Positions 1-7,598 of a stretch of 16,055 bases of DNA are shown here, one piece after another; positions within the stretch are counted from its first letter, which is position 1; every line of letters begins with the position of its first letter. A program made the position numbers and the translations under genes. This stretch comes from an uncultured Clostridia bacterium (GTDB lineage Bacteria; Bacillota; Clostridia; TANB77; CAG-508). The stretch covers positions 1 to 16,055 of the forward strand of contig CAKPHJ010000029.1 in the NCBI GenBank assembly GCA_934157205.1, written 5' to 3'. The notes below the pieces were generated by a model. That model saw only the letters and a list, made by a program, of their open reading frames with translations. It ran no database searches and was not told where the DNA came from.

Positions 1-280
1 GTGAAAACCACCTTTCAAAAATATTTAATAACTGTGACAACTATCCACAAGTGTTCGTCCTCATAAACTTGCATGACATAAAAGTTCAAAGACTTATCCA
101 ACCAATAAATGATTAAAAACGAAACTGTGGCAATACACTCCATTAAATAGTCAAAGCCATAAGGAAAATCAAAAGTCCACAGTTACCACATTTAGATTAT
201 ACTAAATATTAATATAAAAATAAATGAAGAAAGGAGTGTATGGTGTATTTAAGTTATTAAATATATCATACAAGGTAAAA
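1..280. other. Left-edge non-coding region upstream of int1
   Basis: I see no convincing gene here. A 42-codon minus-strand frame (143 down to 15) has no ribosome binding site and no recognisable motif. The stretch looks slightly less AT-rich than its neighbours. It contains short repeats, listed separately. An in-frame ATG at 224 would extend the integrase, but the paralogue at 7599 starts at the residue matching 281, so the bases up to 280 are taken as leader. Confidence 0.5.
30..191. repeat. Short direct and inverted repeats before int1
   Basis: AACTGTGACAA (30-40) and AACTGTGGCAA (123-133) are direct copies differing at one base. CCACAGTT (177-184) is the exact inverse of AACTGTGG (123-130), and TTACCACA (184-191) is a further inverted partial copy. 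Tn916-family integrases bind short direct repeats near element ends through their N-terminal domain, so these could be arm-type integrase sites or a regulatory operator. This role is inferred from position only. Confidence 0.4.
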
Positions 281-1542
281 ATGGTAAATATTAGAAAACG
301 CGGTAAAGTATATCAATATCAATTTGAGATAGCCAAAGTAGAAGGAAAACGTAAGTATATTAGTAAGTCTGGATTTAAAACTAAAAATGAAGCACTAATG
401 GCTGGAATGAAAGCTTATGAAGAATATATAAATGGTGGTGCAACAAAAGACTCGCAAATGTCTTATTCTGACTATTTAGATTATTGGATGAAAGAATATT
501 TTGAAATAAATTTTAAATATTCAACAGCCAAAAGATACAAAGAAACATTTAAAGTATTAAAAGATGAAATAGGAAAATATAAATTAAGTTTTATTACGCC
601 ATTTTTATTAAATCAGTCATTATTGAAAATTGCACAAAAGTGTAAAACTAAAGAAGGAGTGAGAAATTATCAAAAAGTAATTAAAAGCTCTTTTAGAGAT
701 GCAACAAATTATTTTGGGTTTCTAAAATATAATCCAGCAGTTGAATTACAAATTCCAAAAGTAATATTGTTTGAACCCAAAAAAACAGAGTAAAGCATAT
801 TTATTCTCAAGAAGAAATTGATAAAATTTTATTAAGATTTAAAAATAATGATACTTTTATATGTGCTTTTTTAATGGCTTGTTATACAGGAATGAGAACA
901 GGAGAAGTATTTGCACTAACATGGAATGATATTGATTTAGAAAATAGAGTTATTAAAATAAACAAAACAGTATATTGTAAAAAGAAAGATGATAAAGGGA
1001 GATGGTTTCTGGGGACAACAAAAACGACAGGAAGTTGTAGAGAGGTTTTAATATCAGAAACTTTATATAAAATAATATGCAAATATAAAGAAAAACAAAA
1101 ACTTTTAAAAAAGAAATATGGAAGAAAATATAAAAAATATGAACTGGAACCTATTAAAAATGAGTATGGAAAAATAAATGAATATAAAATTGTTGAAGGT
1201 AAATATAAAAATTTAAAAAGTGTAGAAATGGTATTTACAAAAAATAATGGATTATATGTAGGAACAGATATTATAAAATATCCTTTTAAAATAATACATA
1301 ATAAACTTGGAATAAAGAATTGTAGATTTTATGATTTAAGAGGAAGTTATGCAACTAAGATTCTACGAAATGGAGCAGAAATTAGAGATGTTGCAGATAT
1401 TTTAGGTCATAGTAGAATAGAAACAACTGAAAATTATTATATATCAAGCTCAGATGAAACAAGAAAAGAAGCAAATGATATGTTAGAAGAAATTATGAAA
1501 TCTGATGTAATAAATGATATTATAAATTGTAATTTGAGATGA
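281..1542 (+). pseudogene. Tn916-type tyrosine integrase, frameshifted (int1)
   Basis: This is a site-specific recombinase of the Tn916 Int type. The N-terminal part (VNIRKRGKVYQYQFEIAK onward) matches the AP2-like DNA-binding domain. It is followed by a SAM-like core-binding domain (about residues 65-170) and a catalytic domain with Arg I in TGMRTGE, YDLRGSYAT in place of the usual HxLR box, LGHS, and the nucleophile Tyr in TTENYY. The frame breaks at the seven-A run 779-785: the upstream frame stops at 791-793, while the downstream frame reads on from about 781 as VKHIYSQEEIDKI, which aligns with int2. One extra A would restore a protein of about 420 residues. The start at 281 follows int2 and has only a weak AAGG before it; 224 is the alternative. 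Probably inactive unless slippage rescues it. Confidence 0.85.
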
Positions 1543-1592
1543 TGAATTTGTTATCTACAATGTAATAAAGTTAACGTAAAAACTGGAAATAT

Positions 1593-1621
1593 TTGCAATT
1601 TACTAGAAAATATGATAAAAT
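1593..1621 (+). promoter_or_regulatory. Candidate promoter for the radical SAM operon
   Basis: TTGCAA (1593-1598) and TAAAAT (1616-1621) are separated by 17 bases, about 60 bases upstream of the first operon gene. This is a plausible housekeeping sigma promoter; other AT-rich -10 candidates overlap it. Confidence 0.4.
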
Positions 1622-1680
1622 AGTGTCGAAGTAATGATAAATAACACAAATAAAATTTATTATTTGAGGAGAAAGATATT

Positions 1681-2931
1681 ATGAAAGTTATATTTTTTTA
1701 TTATTACTATGACGATAAAATTAAAGATAAACAAAGAGTAGAATTTCCACCATTAGGAATGTTGTATTTATGTTCTGCTCTAGAAAAAATAGGGTGTGAA
1801 GTACAAGTAAAATATTTTGATGAGAATACAAATATTGAAAGTATTCCAAATGCATATGTATATGCTTATTCAATTTCATCTACAGCATCATATCCAACTT
1901 ATTTGAAACTTTGTGAAAAATTAAAAGATAAGGCTAAATTTCATATAGCAGGAAACACACAGGCAACAATTTTTCCACAAAAGGTTTTAGATGAAATGAA
2001 TTTGGATGTAGTTTTTACTGGAGAAGGAGAAGAAACTGTTTCAAAGTGGATAAAGGAAGGATGTAAAGATAGAGGAATAATAAAAGGAGAAAGGGTAAAT
2101 ATTGAGGAGTTACCATTTCCAGCAAGGCATTTAATACCAGATGATAAAATATACATGAAGAACCGAGTGGGAGGAAAAAGCAAAAATTCAATTAGTATGA
2201 TTTCATCAAGAGGATGTGTGTTTGGTTGTAAATTTTGTGCTATTCAAAACAGAGAAAAGGTAAAATTTAGAAGTTTAGAAGATTTTGAAAATGAAGTTAA
2301 ATATCTCTTAGAGAGATATCCAAAATGTGATGGTATAACTTTATTAGACGAAACTTTTACTTTAAATACAAAGCATGCTGTAGGGATAGCTCATATTTTT
2401 AAAAAATATGGATTAGAATGGGAATGCAATTCTAGAGTTGATACGGTAAATGATCAAATAATACAAGCATTAAAAGAAAGTAATTGTCAGGAAATAAGAC
2501 TAGGAATAGAAAGTGGCTCACAACAAATGGTTGATAATATGAATAAAGGTATTAACTTAGAAAAAGCCAAAGGTGTAATAAAAAAATTACACGAAAATGG
2601 GATACCTGTAAAATTATATATAATGCACGGATATCCAGGAGAAAATATAGAGACAAGCATGCAAACAGTTCAATATTTAAATAGTTTAAGAGAATATATT
2701 CATAGAATAAGTTTATATAGATTTGTACCATTACCTGGTTCTCCAGTATTTAATGAGGGCAAATTAAACAAACTAGACTGGACAGATTATACAATATATG
2801 ATAATAATAATCATTGGTGGGGAAGTGAACAAGATTTTAAAAATATGAATATTGGGTATGCAATGGTTGAAAAATGTGTTAAATCGATTAATAATAAAGA
2901 ATATGAAAAACAAATAGAAGAAGAGAGGTAA
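1681..2931 (+). CDS. Radical SAM protein with B12-binding-like N-terminal domain
   Basis: This 416-residue protein has the architecture of B12-binding-type radical SAM enzymes. The N-terminal Rossmann-like region (about 1-140) holds the typical PPLGMLYLCSALEKIG stretch. No DxHxxG cobalamin-ligand motif is visible, so B12 binding is uncertain. The radical SAM core follows, with the cluster cysteines as C179-x3-C183-x2-C186 (RGCVFGCKFC). Later strands include LLDETF, RVDTV and the IESGSQQMVDNMNKG segment that contacts SAM in relatives. Such enzymes use a 4Fe-4S cluster to make a 5'-deoxyadenosyl radical; the substrate cannot be read here. The start has AGGAGA at 1668-1673. It heads a run of same-strand genes, with only five bases before the HIT gene. 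A cysteine desulfurase nearby could supply sulfur for the cluster, but that link is inference. Confidence 0.9.
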   Translation: MKVIFFYYYYDDKIKDKQRVEFPPLGMLYLCSALEKIGCEVQVKYFDENTNIESIPNAYVYAYSISSTASYPTYLKLCEKLKDKAKFHIAGNTQATIFPQKVLDEMNLDVVFTGEGEETVSKWIKEGCKDRGIIKGERVNIEELPFPARHLIPDDKIYMKNRVGGKSKNSISMISSRGCVFGCKFCAIQNREKVKFRSLEDFENEVKYLLERYPKCDGITLLDETFTLNTKHAVGIAHIFKKYGLEWECNSRVDTVNDQIIQALKESNCQEIRLGIESGSQQMVDNMNKGINLEKAKGVIKKLHENGIPVKLYIMHGYPGENIETSMQTVQYLNSLREYIHRISLYRFVPLPGSPVFNEGKLNKLDWTDYTIYDNNNHWWGSEQDFKNMNIGYAMVEKCVKSINNKEYEKQIEEER

Positions 2932-2936
2932 TAAAT

Positions 2937-3620
2937 ATGGAATGCTCATTTTGTAGCGAAATGAATAATAAGAAAGAAAATAATTTTTTTGATATTTATT
3001 TGAAAGAGGAATTTGAAAGTGCTGGACTAGAAAGTAGAATTGTAGCAACTACAAAAAAATTTGTAATTATGCCTATGGTTGGACCATTAGTGCCAGGATA
3101 TTTATTAATTGTTCCAAAAGAACATTATTTATCGATATCGCAATTACCCAAAGAACAAATTGAAGAATTAAAAATAACTAAATGTGAGTTACAAAAAGTA
3201 TTTAATGAAACATATGGTAGGTGTGTATTTTACGAGCATGGAGCATTATCATGCTCATTAAAAGGAGGAAGTTGTTCAGACCATGCACATTTGCATATTG
3301 TTGCAGTAGATACTGATGTAAAAGATAAGTTTTCAAAATATGGGTATGAGTTACGAAGAATTAATGATTATACTGAAATAACAGAACAAAAAGAAAAAAA
3401 CATACCATATTTATATTATGAAAATCAAGAAAATGAAATGTTTATAGCAGATGCACCAATTGTAGAGTCGCAATTTATTAGAAAGTTAATAGCGAAGGAT
3501 ATAAATGCTATTGATAGAGCATTATGGAATGAAAATATTAGAAAAGACTGGATGATAGATATTGTAAAAAAATTGAAGCCATATTTTGATAAATTGAAAG
3601 GAACATCTATATGGGAGTAA
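2937..3620 (+). CDS. HIT-family (histidine triad) protein
   Basis: This 227-residue protein belongs to the histidine triad superfamily of nucleotide hydrolases and transferases. The triad is H116-A-H118-L-H120 followed by IVAV, the usual HxHxH-hydrophobic signature. An N-terminal C3-x2-C6 pair (ECSFC) resembles the zinc site of many HIT proteins, and PLVPGYLLIVPKEHY matches the conserved strand before the triad. Family enzymes cleave or transfer nucleoside monophosphates from phosphoramidate, sulfate or dinucleotide substrates. The extra ~90 residues after the triad make it longer than a minimal HIT protein (~110-140 aa) and resemble no domain I can name. The ribosome binding site AGAGGT lies within the end of the radical SAM gene, and the next gene overlaps its last 10 bases, so translational coupling is likely. 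The substrate may be linked to the radical SAM product. Confidence 0.88.
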   Translation: MECSFCSEMNNKKENNFFDIYLKEEFESAGLESRIVATTKKFVIMPMVGPLVPGYLLIVPKEHYLSISQLPKEQIEELKITKCELQKVFNETYGRCVFYEHGALSCSLKGGSCSDHAHLHIVAVDTDVKDKFSKYGYELRRINDYTEITEQKEKNIPYLYYENQENEMFIADAPIVESQFIRKLIAKDINAIDRALWNENIRKDWMIDIVKKLKPYFDKLKGTSIWE

Positions 3621-4562
3621 AACAATTCCTAGGAATAAAATGGACAGAAAATAGTCCTAAAATGTTATTTTATGATAATGTTACAAAAAAAATAGAATAT
3701 GAAGAATGCGAAGGTAGTATTAATATACAAAAAACAGGAGAAAAAAGGTGTAGAGGATATTACGATTTAGAAACCAAAAAAATAGTCCCTTGTAAAAATT
3801 ATATTGATTTAAGCCGGTAGCAATTTTTCACAATGCATAGAATGTCAAAATAACTCTGGATTTGATTTATGTTTAGGATGTACAGGAGATAATTGCAGAA
3901 CAAATAGCAAAAAAGCAAAGAAATTTTGCGATGAAGAACATCATGTGTATTTGGCTTATTTTGCAAATGATAAGTTAAAAGTGGGTACAGCTGCAAGTTA
4001 CAGAAGATATGAGAGACTTTTAGAACAAGGAGCATTATATTCAATATTTTTAGCAAAAGTTCCAAATGGAAGATTAGCCAGAAGAATAGAAAGTGAAGTT
4101 TCAAGATTAGGAGTTACAACAAGAGTTAATGCATCATATAAAATAAACAATTTTGTTATAGACAAGACTCAAGAAGAAATAGAACAAATGCTTATGGATG
4201 AATATCAAACTATTTTGGAAAAAATAAGTGAACAATGCAGAGAATATTTAATTAAACCTGAATATAACAACTTTACTAATATATCAGATAAAGTAAGAAG
4301 TAATCTACTTGAAGAAAGTAGGCAGCTAAATTTATTTGGAGGAATGGATGAACCAGAGCGTAAAGAATATGATAGAGTACCAAAACCTGAAAATGTAGAT
4401 GGAGATATAAAGGCAGTAGTAGGTAATTTAATGTTGATAAAGAAAAAAAATAAATATTCAGTGGTTAATATGAAAAATTTAGAGGGTTGGATAGTAGATT
4501 TTAAAAGAAGAGAGTTAGGAGATAAAAGAGAAAATGGAAGCTTTGAAAAAAGCGATAGATAA
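3611..4562 (+). pseudogene. DUF2797-like protein, frameshifted
   Basis: Two frames together give one DUF2797-like protein. The first (3611-3820) begins MGVKQFLGIKW and ends at TAG 3818-3820. From 3813 the next frame continues as AGSNFSQCIECQNNSGFDLC and then LGCTGDNC, KKFCDEEHHVYLAYF and KVGTAASYRRYERLLEQGA. The cysteine-rich part (CxxC pairs) looks zinc-binding. The VYLA...KVG...R pattern recalls the GIY-YIG nuclease fold, but that is my inference. Removing one base near 3810-3812 (TTTAAGCC) restores the frame, so this copy has a one-base insertion. CGG-TAG-C at the break is a poor termination context, yet no good slippery codon is present. It overlaps the HIT gene by 10 bases and has AAAGGA upstream. 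The function of the family is unknown to me. Confidence 0.75.
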
Positions 4563-5388
4563 AAATGAAATAACTAAATACGGAAAATTAAAAGGTTGGG
4601 ATATTTGTAATAGTTTAGGACTTCCATCTTTTGGTGATGTATATATTTTAAGTGATTATATAGATATAGCAAATCCTAATATTATGCAAATATTTGGAGA
4701 AGAACCATTGTTATGTAGAACAGATGCTCCAATAGGACAAGGATATAAATTAATTAGAGGAAGAGATGTTAGATTAGATGATATTAATGATTATCTAAGA
4801 GAGGTAAAAGAATGTACTCAAGAAGGAGTAATTCTTATGTCAAAGCATCCGTCTACTATGCTTACAGGTCACTATACTCCAAGATATAAAACCAATGGAG
4901 CAATTATGGTTGTTTTTGAAAAAGGAGACAAAATATTAATTGATTATGTTGGACCTGGATTTGATGTGGGAGATATTACTAGAGGAAAAACAATTCATAC
5001 AGCTATGGAAATTCCATGGGATAATATTTATGAAAAGCCAATACATAATTATAAAGATTCGAAGATGATAAAAGGAAACTCATTTCAAATATCAGATGAA
5101 CAATACAAAATTTCTAGAGAAAATAGAATAAAAGAATTAACAAAAAATTTGAAAGAGAAAGATAGTATAGAAATTGTAAAATCTATTCCAATGCAAACAC
5201 CAAAATTGAGTTATAGATTGTTTGAAAAATTATATCAAGAATGCATAGATAAAATTATATATAGTGGTATTAGAAATAATAATAAACCATATGGAATTAT
5301 GATGAATATATATGAGGATAAATTTTGTGTATTTGAAGTATGGAATATAGAAAGATCATTAACAAAAGATATAGAATTAGATAGATAA
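4534..5388 (+). CDS. Unrecognised 284-residue protein, last gene of the operon
   Basis: I do not recognise this protein with confidence. It overlaps the end of the DUF2797-like frame by 29 bases and has AGGAGAT at 4517-4523, so it belongs to the same transcript. Visible features are a conserved-looking core, RTDAPIGQGYKLIRGRDV (about residues 63-80), then ILMSKHPST, TGHYTPRYKTNGAIMVVF and IDYVGPGFDVGDITRGK (near 135-155), followed by IPWDNIY. Gly-rich loops beside charged strands are somewhat reminiscent of ATP-grasp ligases, but the match is weak and I would not annotate it so. The C-terminal third is Lys/Glu-rich and helical. No signal peptide or membrane segment is visible, so it is probably cytoplasmic. 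Its stop codon lies inside the shared terminator stem. Confidence 0.75.
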   Translation: MEALKKAIDKNEITKYGKLKGWDICNSLGLPSFGDVYILSDYIDIANPNIMQIFGEEPLLCRTDAPIGQGYKLIRGRDVRLDDINDYLREVKECTQEGVILMSKHPSTMLTGHYTPRYKTNGAIMVVFEKGDKILIDYVGPGFDVGDITRGKTIHTAMEIPWDNIYEKPIHNYKDSKMIKGNSFQISDEQYKISRENRIKELTKNLKEKDSIEIVKSIPMQTPKLSYRLFEKLYQECIDKIIYSGIRNNNKPYGIMMNIYEDKFCVFEVWNIERSLTKDIELDR

Positions 5389-5401
5389 TTCTATATCTTT
5401 T
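5364..5401. terminator. Bidirectional terminator between convergent genes
   Basis: AAAAGATATAGAATT (5364-5378) pairs perfectly with its inverse AATTCTATATCTTTT (5387-5401) around an 8-base loop. The 15-bp stem spans the end of the operon (stop 5386-5388) and ends just before the NUDIX stop at 5406. With A runs on one side and T runs on the other it can end transcription from both directions. Confidence 0.8.
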
Positions 5402-5405
5402 ATAG

Positions 5406-5810
5406 TTATAGCCATCCGTTATCAGAGAGAACTTGTTTAGTAATATTGCTTAATTTACCAGATTTTTCTAATTGTTGTATTTCGTATTTAGTATAAAATT
5501 TTGCATTTTTTAGATCAGAAGCAGAATTAATTGAATTTCCTTTGTAGTCAGCTGACCAATATATTATTATACGATGTTCATTAGGTGAATCAATAATTTC
5601 ATAAGTTTTTAGCTGATGAATGTTGCATATTTCTAAACCAGTTTCTTCCATTATTTCTCTTTTAACAGTATCTTTCATGTTTTCAAACAATTCAACACCT
5701 CCACCAGGTGTTATCAGCATACCTCTATTAGGTTCTTTATCTCTGATACCTAATAGTAATTTATCATCATGCTTTATTAAAGCCGAACAGCCAACTCTTA
5801 TATTGTTCAT
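5406..5810 (-). CDS. NUDIX hydrolase (intact copy)
   Basis: This 134-residue protein carries a perfect Nudix box, G37-x5-E43-x7-R51-E-I-M-E-E-T-G-L59. It coordinates divalent metal and cleaves nucleoside diphosphates linked to another moiety. The preceding GIRDKEPNRGMLITPGG fits the usual fold. Family members act on oxidised nucleotides, ADP-ribose, dinucleotides or NAD, and the substrate cannot be told here. The start has a near-perfect AGGAGGT on the minus strand (5818-5824). It is alone on this strand, convergent with the operon and divergent from the cysteine desulfurase. A closely related but truncated copy lies at 12914-13189, with about 16 differences in 89 aligned residues by eye, so the two come from a duplication or from two related insertions. 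Confidence 0.9.
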   Translation of the reverse strand: MNNIRVGCSALIKHDDKLLLGIRDKEPNRGMLITPGGGVELFENMKDTVKREIMEETGLEICNIHQLKTYEIIDSPNEHRIIIYWSADYKGNSINSASDLKNAKFYTKYEIQQLEKSGKLSNITKQVLSDNGWL

Positions 5811-5830
5811 AGTAATTACCTCCTGATAAA

Positions 5831-5859
5831 AGGATATAATAGATTTTAATTTTTGTCAA
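5831..5859 (-). promoter_or_regulatory. Candidate promoter for the NUDIX gene
   Basis: On the minus strand, TTGACA (5859-5854) is followed 17 bases later by TATCCT (5836-5831), with overlapping AT-rich -10 alternatives closer in. The NUDIX copy at 13189 has the same TTGACA followed 17 bases later by TATTCT (inside 13214-13240), so the promoter was duplicated with the gene. The implied leader is very short. Confidence 0.45.
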
Positions 5860-5863
5860 TTTA

Positions 5864-5892
5864 TTTAAAAAAATAAAATAATATGTTATAAT
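5864..5892 (+). promoter_or_regulatory. Extended -10 promoter for the cysteine desulfurase
   Basis: TATAAT (5887-5892) is preceded by TG one base away (5884-5885), giving an extended -10. The -35 position 17 bases upstream is a weak TTTAAA (5864-5869). It lies back to back with the NUDIX promoter. Confidence 0.55.
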
Positions 5893-5915
5893 TTTATTGA
5901 AAGAAGGAAATAAAA

Positions 5916-7070
5916 ATGGATATATATTTGGATAATAGTGCAACCACTAAATTAGATAAAGAAGTATTAAAAGAAATGTTACCATATCTACAAGAAAATT
6001 ATGGTAATCCATCATCGGCATATAGAATTGGAAGAGAAAATAAAGCTATTATAGAAGATGCAAGAAAACAAGTTGCAAAAGTATTAAATGCTAATACTGA
6101 AGAAATATATTTTACAAGTGGAGGTAGCGAATCAGATAATATGGCATTAAAGGGTGTAGCTTTTGCAAACCAAGATAAAGGAAGACATATTATCACTAGT
6201 AAAATAGAACACCCAGCAGTATTGGATACTTGCAAAGAACTTGAAAGGCATGGATTTGAAATTACTTATATAAATGTGGATAAAAATGGAATTGTTGATC
6301 TAAAACAGCTAGAAACTTCAATACGAGAAGATACAATACTAATATCTATTATGTTTGCAAATAATGAAATAGGAACAATTGAACCAATAAAAAATATAGG
6401 AAGGATAGCTAAGCAGTATAATATTTTATTTCATACAGATAGTGTTCAAGCAATTGGAAATATAAAAATAGATGTTAAAGAATTAGGAATAGATTTGCTT
6501 TCATTATCAGCACATAAATTCTATGGACCAAAAGGCATAGGAGCATTATATGTAAGGAATGGAATTAATTTTAGAAAATATTTAAATGGTGGACATCAAG
6601 AAAGAAACAAAAGAGCAGGAACTGAGAATGTTGCAGGAATTGTTGGACTAGGAAAGGCAATAACATTAGCATATAATAATTTTGAAGATAAGAATAAATA
6701 TCTATATAATTTAAGAACATATCTAATAAATGAAATAAAGAACAATATACCGGATATTAGAATAAACGGAGATATAGAAAAAAGGTTACAAGGAAATATT
6801 AATATTTCTGTTAACGGTGTAGAAGCGGATAATATACTTACTGAATTAGATAAGAGAGGAATATTTATATCAACAGGGAGTGCTTGTACAACTGGTAGTA
6901 TAGAATCTTCACACGTTTTAAAAGCGATAGGATTATCTGATACTGAAGCTCATAGTTCGATAAGAATCTCATTAGGAAAATACAATACAAAAGATGAATT
7001 AAAACATTTTTCAAAAGAATTAAAAGAAATTATAGAAAATTTAAGGAAGTATTCAGTGCTATATAATTAG
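5916..7070 (+). CDS. Cysteine desulfurase (NifS/IscS type)
   Basis: This intact 384-residue pyridoxal-phosphate enzyme takes sulfur from cysteine as a protein persulfide for Fe-S clusters, thio-modified tRNA or cofactors, releasing alanine. The N-terminal YLDNSATTKLDKEVL, FTSGGSESDN, IEHPAVLDTC, FANNEIGTIEPI and HTDSVQAIGN segments are the family hallmarks. The PLP lysine is K201 in SAHKFYGPKG, with H200 beside it. The catalytic cysteine is C324 in STGSACTTGSIESSHVL, which matches the long-loop, IscS/NifS-like group. There is no scaffold (IscU), IscR or ThiI/MnmA gene next to it, so its sulfur acceptor is not evident. The start follows AGAAGG (5902-5907). Length and motifs suggest an active enzyme. 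Co-location with the radical SAM operon may be functional, but it has its own promoter. Confidence 0.95.
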   Translation: MDIYLDNSATTKLDKEVLKEMLPYLQENYGNPSSAYRIGRENKAIIEDARKQVAKVLNANTEEIYFTSGGSESDNMALKGVAFANQDKGRHIITSKIEHPAVLDTCKELERHGFEITYINVDKNGIVDLKQLETSIREDTILISIMFANNEIGTIEPIKNIGRIAKQYNILFHTDSVQAIGNIKIDVKELGIDLLSLSAHKFYGPKGIGALYVRNGINFRKYLNGGHQERNKRAGTENVAGIVGLGKAITLAYNNFEDKNKYLYNLRTYLINEIKNNIPDIRINGDIEKRLQGNINISVNGVEADNILTELDKRGIFISTGSACTTGSIESSHVLKAIGLSDTEAHSSIRISLGKYNTKDELKHFSKELKEIIENLRKYSVLYN

Positions 7071-7166
7071 TTATAAAATTTATGAATTAATGTATTTTTT
7101 ACAAAAACTATTGAAATATTAAAATATTTAGATTATAATTTGTACATAAGTAAGATGAAATATTGC

Positions 7167-7191
7167 GAACAATGTTCACAAAATGTTCACA
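7167..7191. repeat. Tandem AATGTTCACA repeats with palindrome
   Basis: AATGTTCACA occurs at 7171-7180 and 7182-7191, an 11-base period. The first copy overlaps GAACAATGTTC (7167-7177), a palindrome with 5-base arms around one base. The region lies ~100 bases past the cysteine desulfurase stop. It could be a protein-binding site (integrase, excisionase or repressor); nothing in the sequence fixes which. Confidence 0.5.
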
Positions 7192-7289
7192 GGGAATAAA
7201 TACTGATAATAAAATAAATACTATATATACCAAAAGTTACTTGTCTGAAAAAGACTTGAAATATAAATAATACTATATGTACTATATAT

Positions 7290-7355
7290 ACTGAGGGGAA
7301 CAGTCCATGTGGAAGTGGGAAAAAGTATAAAAACTGCTGTGGAAGAAATCAGTAA
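7290..7355 (+). pseudogene. Gene remnant: C-terminal SEC-C zinc motif
   Basis: The frame ending at TAA 7353-7355 reads TEGNSPCGSGKKYKNCCGRNQ. This is the SEC-C zinc-binding tail found at the end of SecA and several other proteins (usual form CxCxSGx5-6C[CH]G). The expected first cysteine is missing (NSPCGSG instead of a CPCGSG form), the open frame extends back only to about 7260, and no start or upstream domain is visible. It is therefore a decayed 3' end, left by insertion, deletion or recombination. SecA is the best-known source, but any SEC-C protein would leave the same trace. Confidence 0.65.
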
Positions 7356-7408
7356 TAGCAAGGATTGCAAGGAGTTCGATGAATTGCAATAAATGATAAA
7401 TTTAAGTA

Positions 7409-7501
7409 TTTGTCGCCAATTTGTCGCCAAACAAATAAAATCTGTCGCCAAAATTTCTTAAAAGTGCTTATTTATCAATATATTTGAGACTTGGCGACAA
7501 A
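7409..7501. repeat. 11-base iterons TTTGTCGCCAA (three direct, one inverted)
   Basis: TTTGTCGCCAA occurs at 7409-7419 and again immediately after at 7420-7430. TCTGTCGCCAA lies at 7441-7451, and an exact inverted copy, TTGGCGACAAA, at 7491-7501. These GC-containing words stand out in an AT-rich background. They sit ~100-190 bases before the int2 start, at a position comparable with the repeats before int1. Likely roles are integrase arm-type sites, an attachment site, or operators for an element regulator. The inverted copy could also fold with an upstream copy in RNA. Confidence 0.7.
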
Positions 7502-7527
7502 AATAAAATATTAAAAAGTTTAATATT

Positions 7528-7560
7528 GACTGACATTGTAAAAGATGCCAGTCTTTTTTT
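7528..7560 (+). terminator. Rho-independent terminator upstream of int2
   Basis: GACTGACAT (7528-7536) pairs with ATGCCAGTC (7545-7553), with one A-C mismatch, around the loop TGTAAAAG. Seven T residues follow directly (7554-7560). It ends 38 bases before the int2 start codon, so it either blocks read-through into the integrase or acts as an attenuator. Confidence 0.8.
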
Positions 7561-7598
7561 CGTTTAATCGTTATTTGCAGATTGGAGGTAAAAATAAA

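Larger units (their letters stand above)
7071..7598. other. Gene-poor region between cysteine desulfurase and int2
   Basis: No intact gene is visible in these 528 bases. They contain a pair of AATGTTCACA repeats (7171-7191), a gene tail encoding a SEC-C motif (7290-7355), four copies of an 11-base repeat (7409-7501) and a terminator (7528-7560), each listed separately. The layout resembles the end of a mobile element next to a truncated host or cargo gene. Confidence 0.6.

Noticed and set aside
15..143. 42-codon minus-strand frame at the left edge
   Set aside because: No ribosome site, no motif, and short enough to occur by chance; it overlaps the repeat cluster.
3808..3821. Programmed +1 frameshift in the DUF2797-like gene
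   Set aside because: CGG-TAG-C is a slow stop context, but neither CGG, AGC nor TTA allows good re-pairing one base forward. A simple one-base insertion is more likely.
5916..7070. Cysteine desulfurase as DndA of a DNA phosphorothioation system
   Set aside because: No DndB-E-like genes are adjacent; the sequence fits a general NifS/IscS-type enzyme.
7409..7501. Small CRISPR array
   Set aside because: Repeat unit is only 11 bases, two copies abut with no spacer, one copy is inverted, and no cas genes are present.
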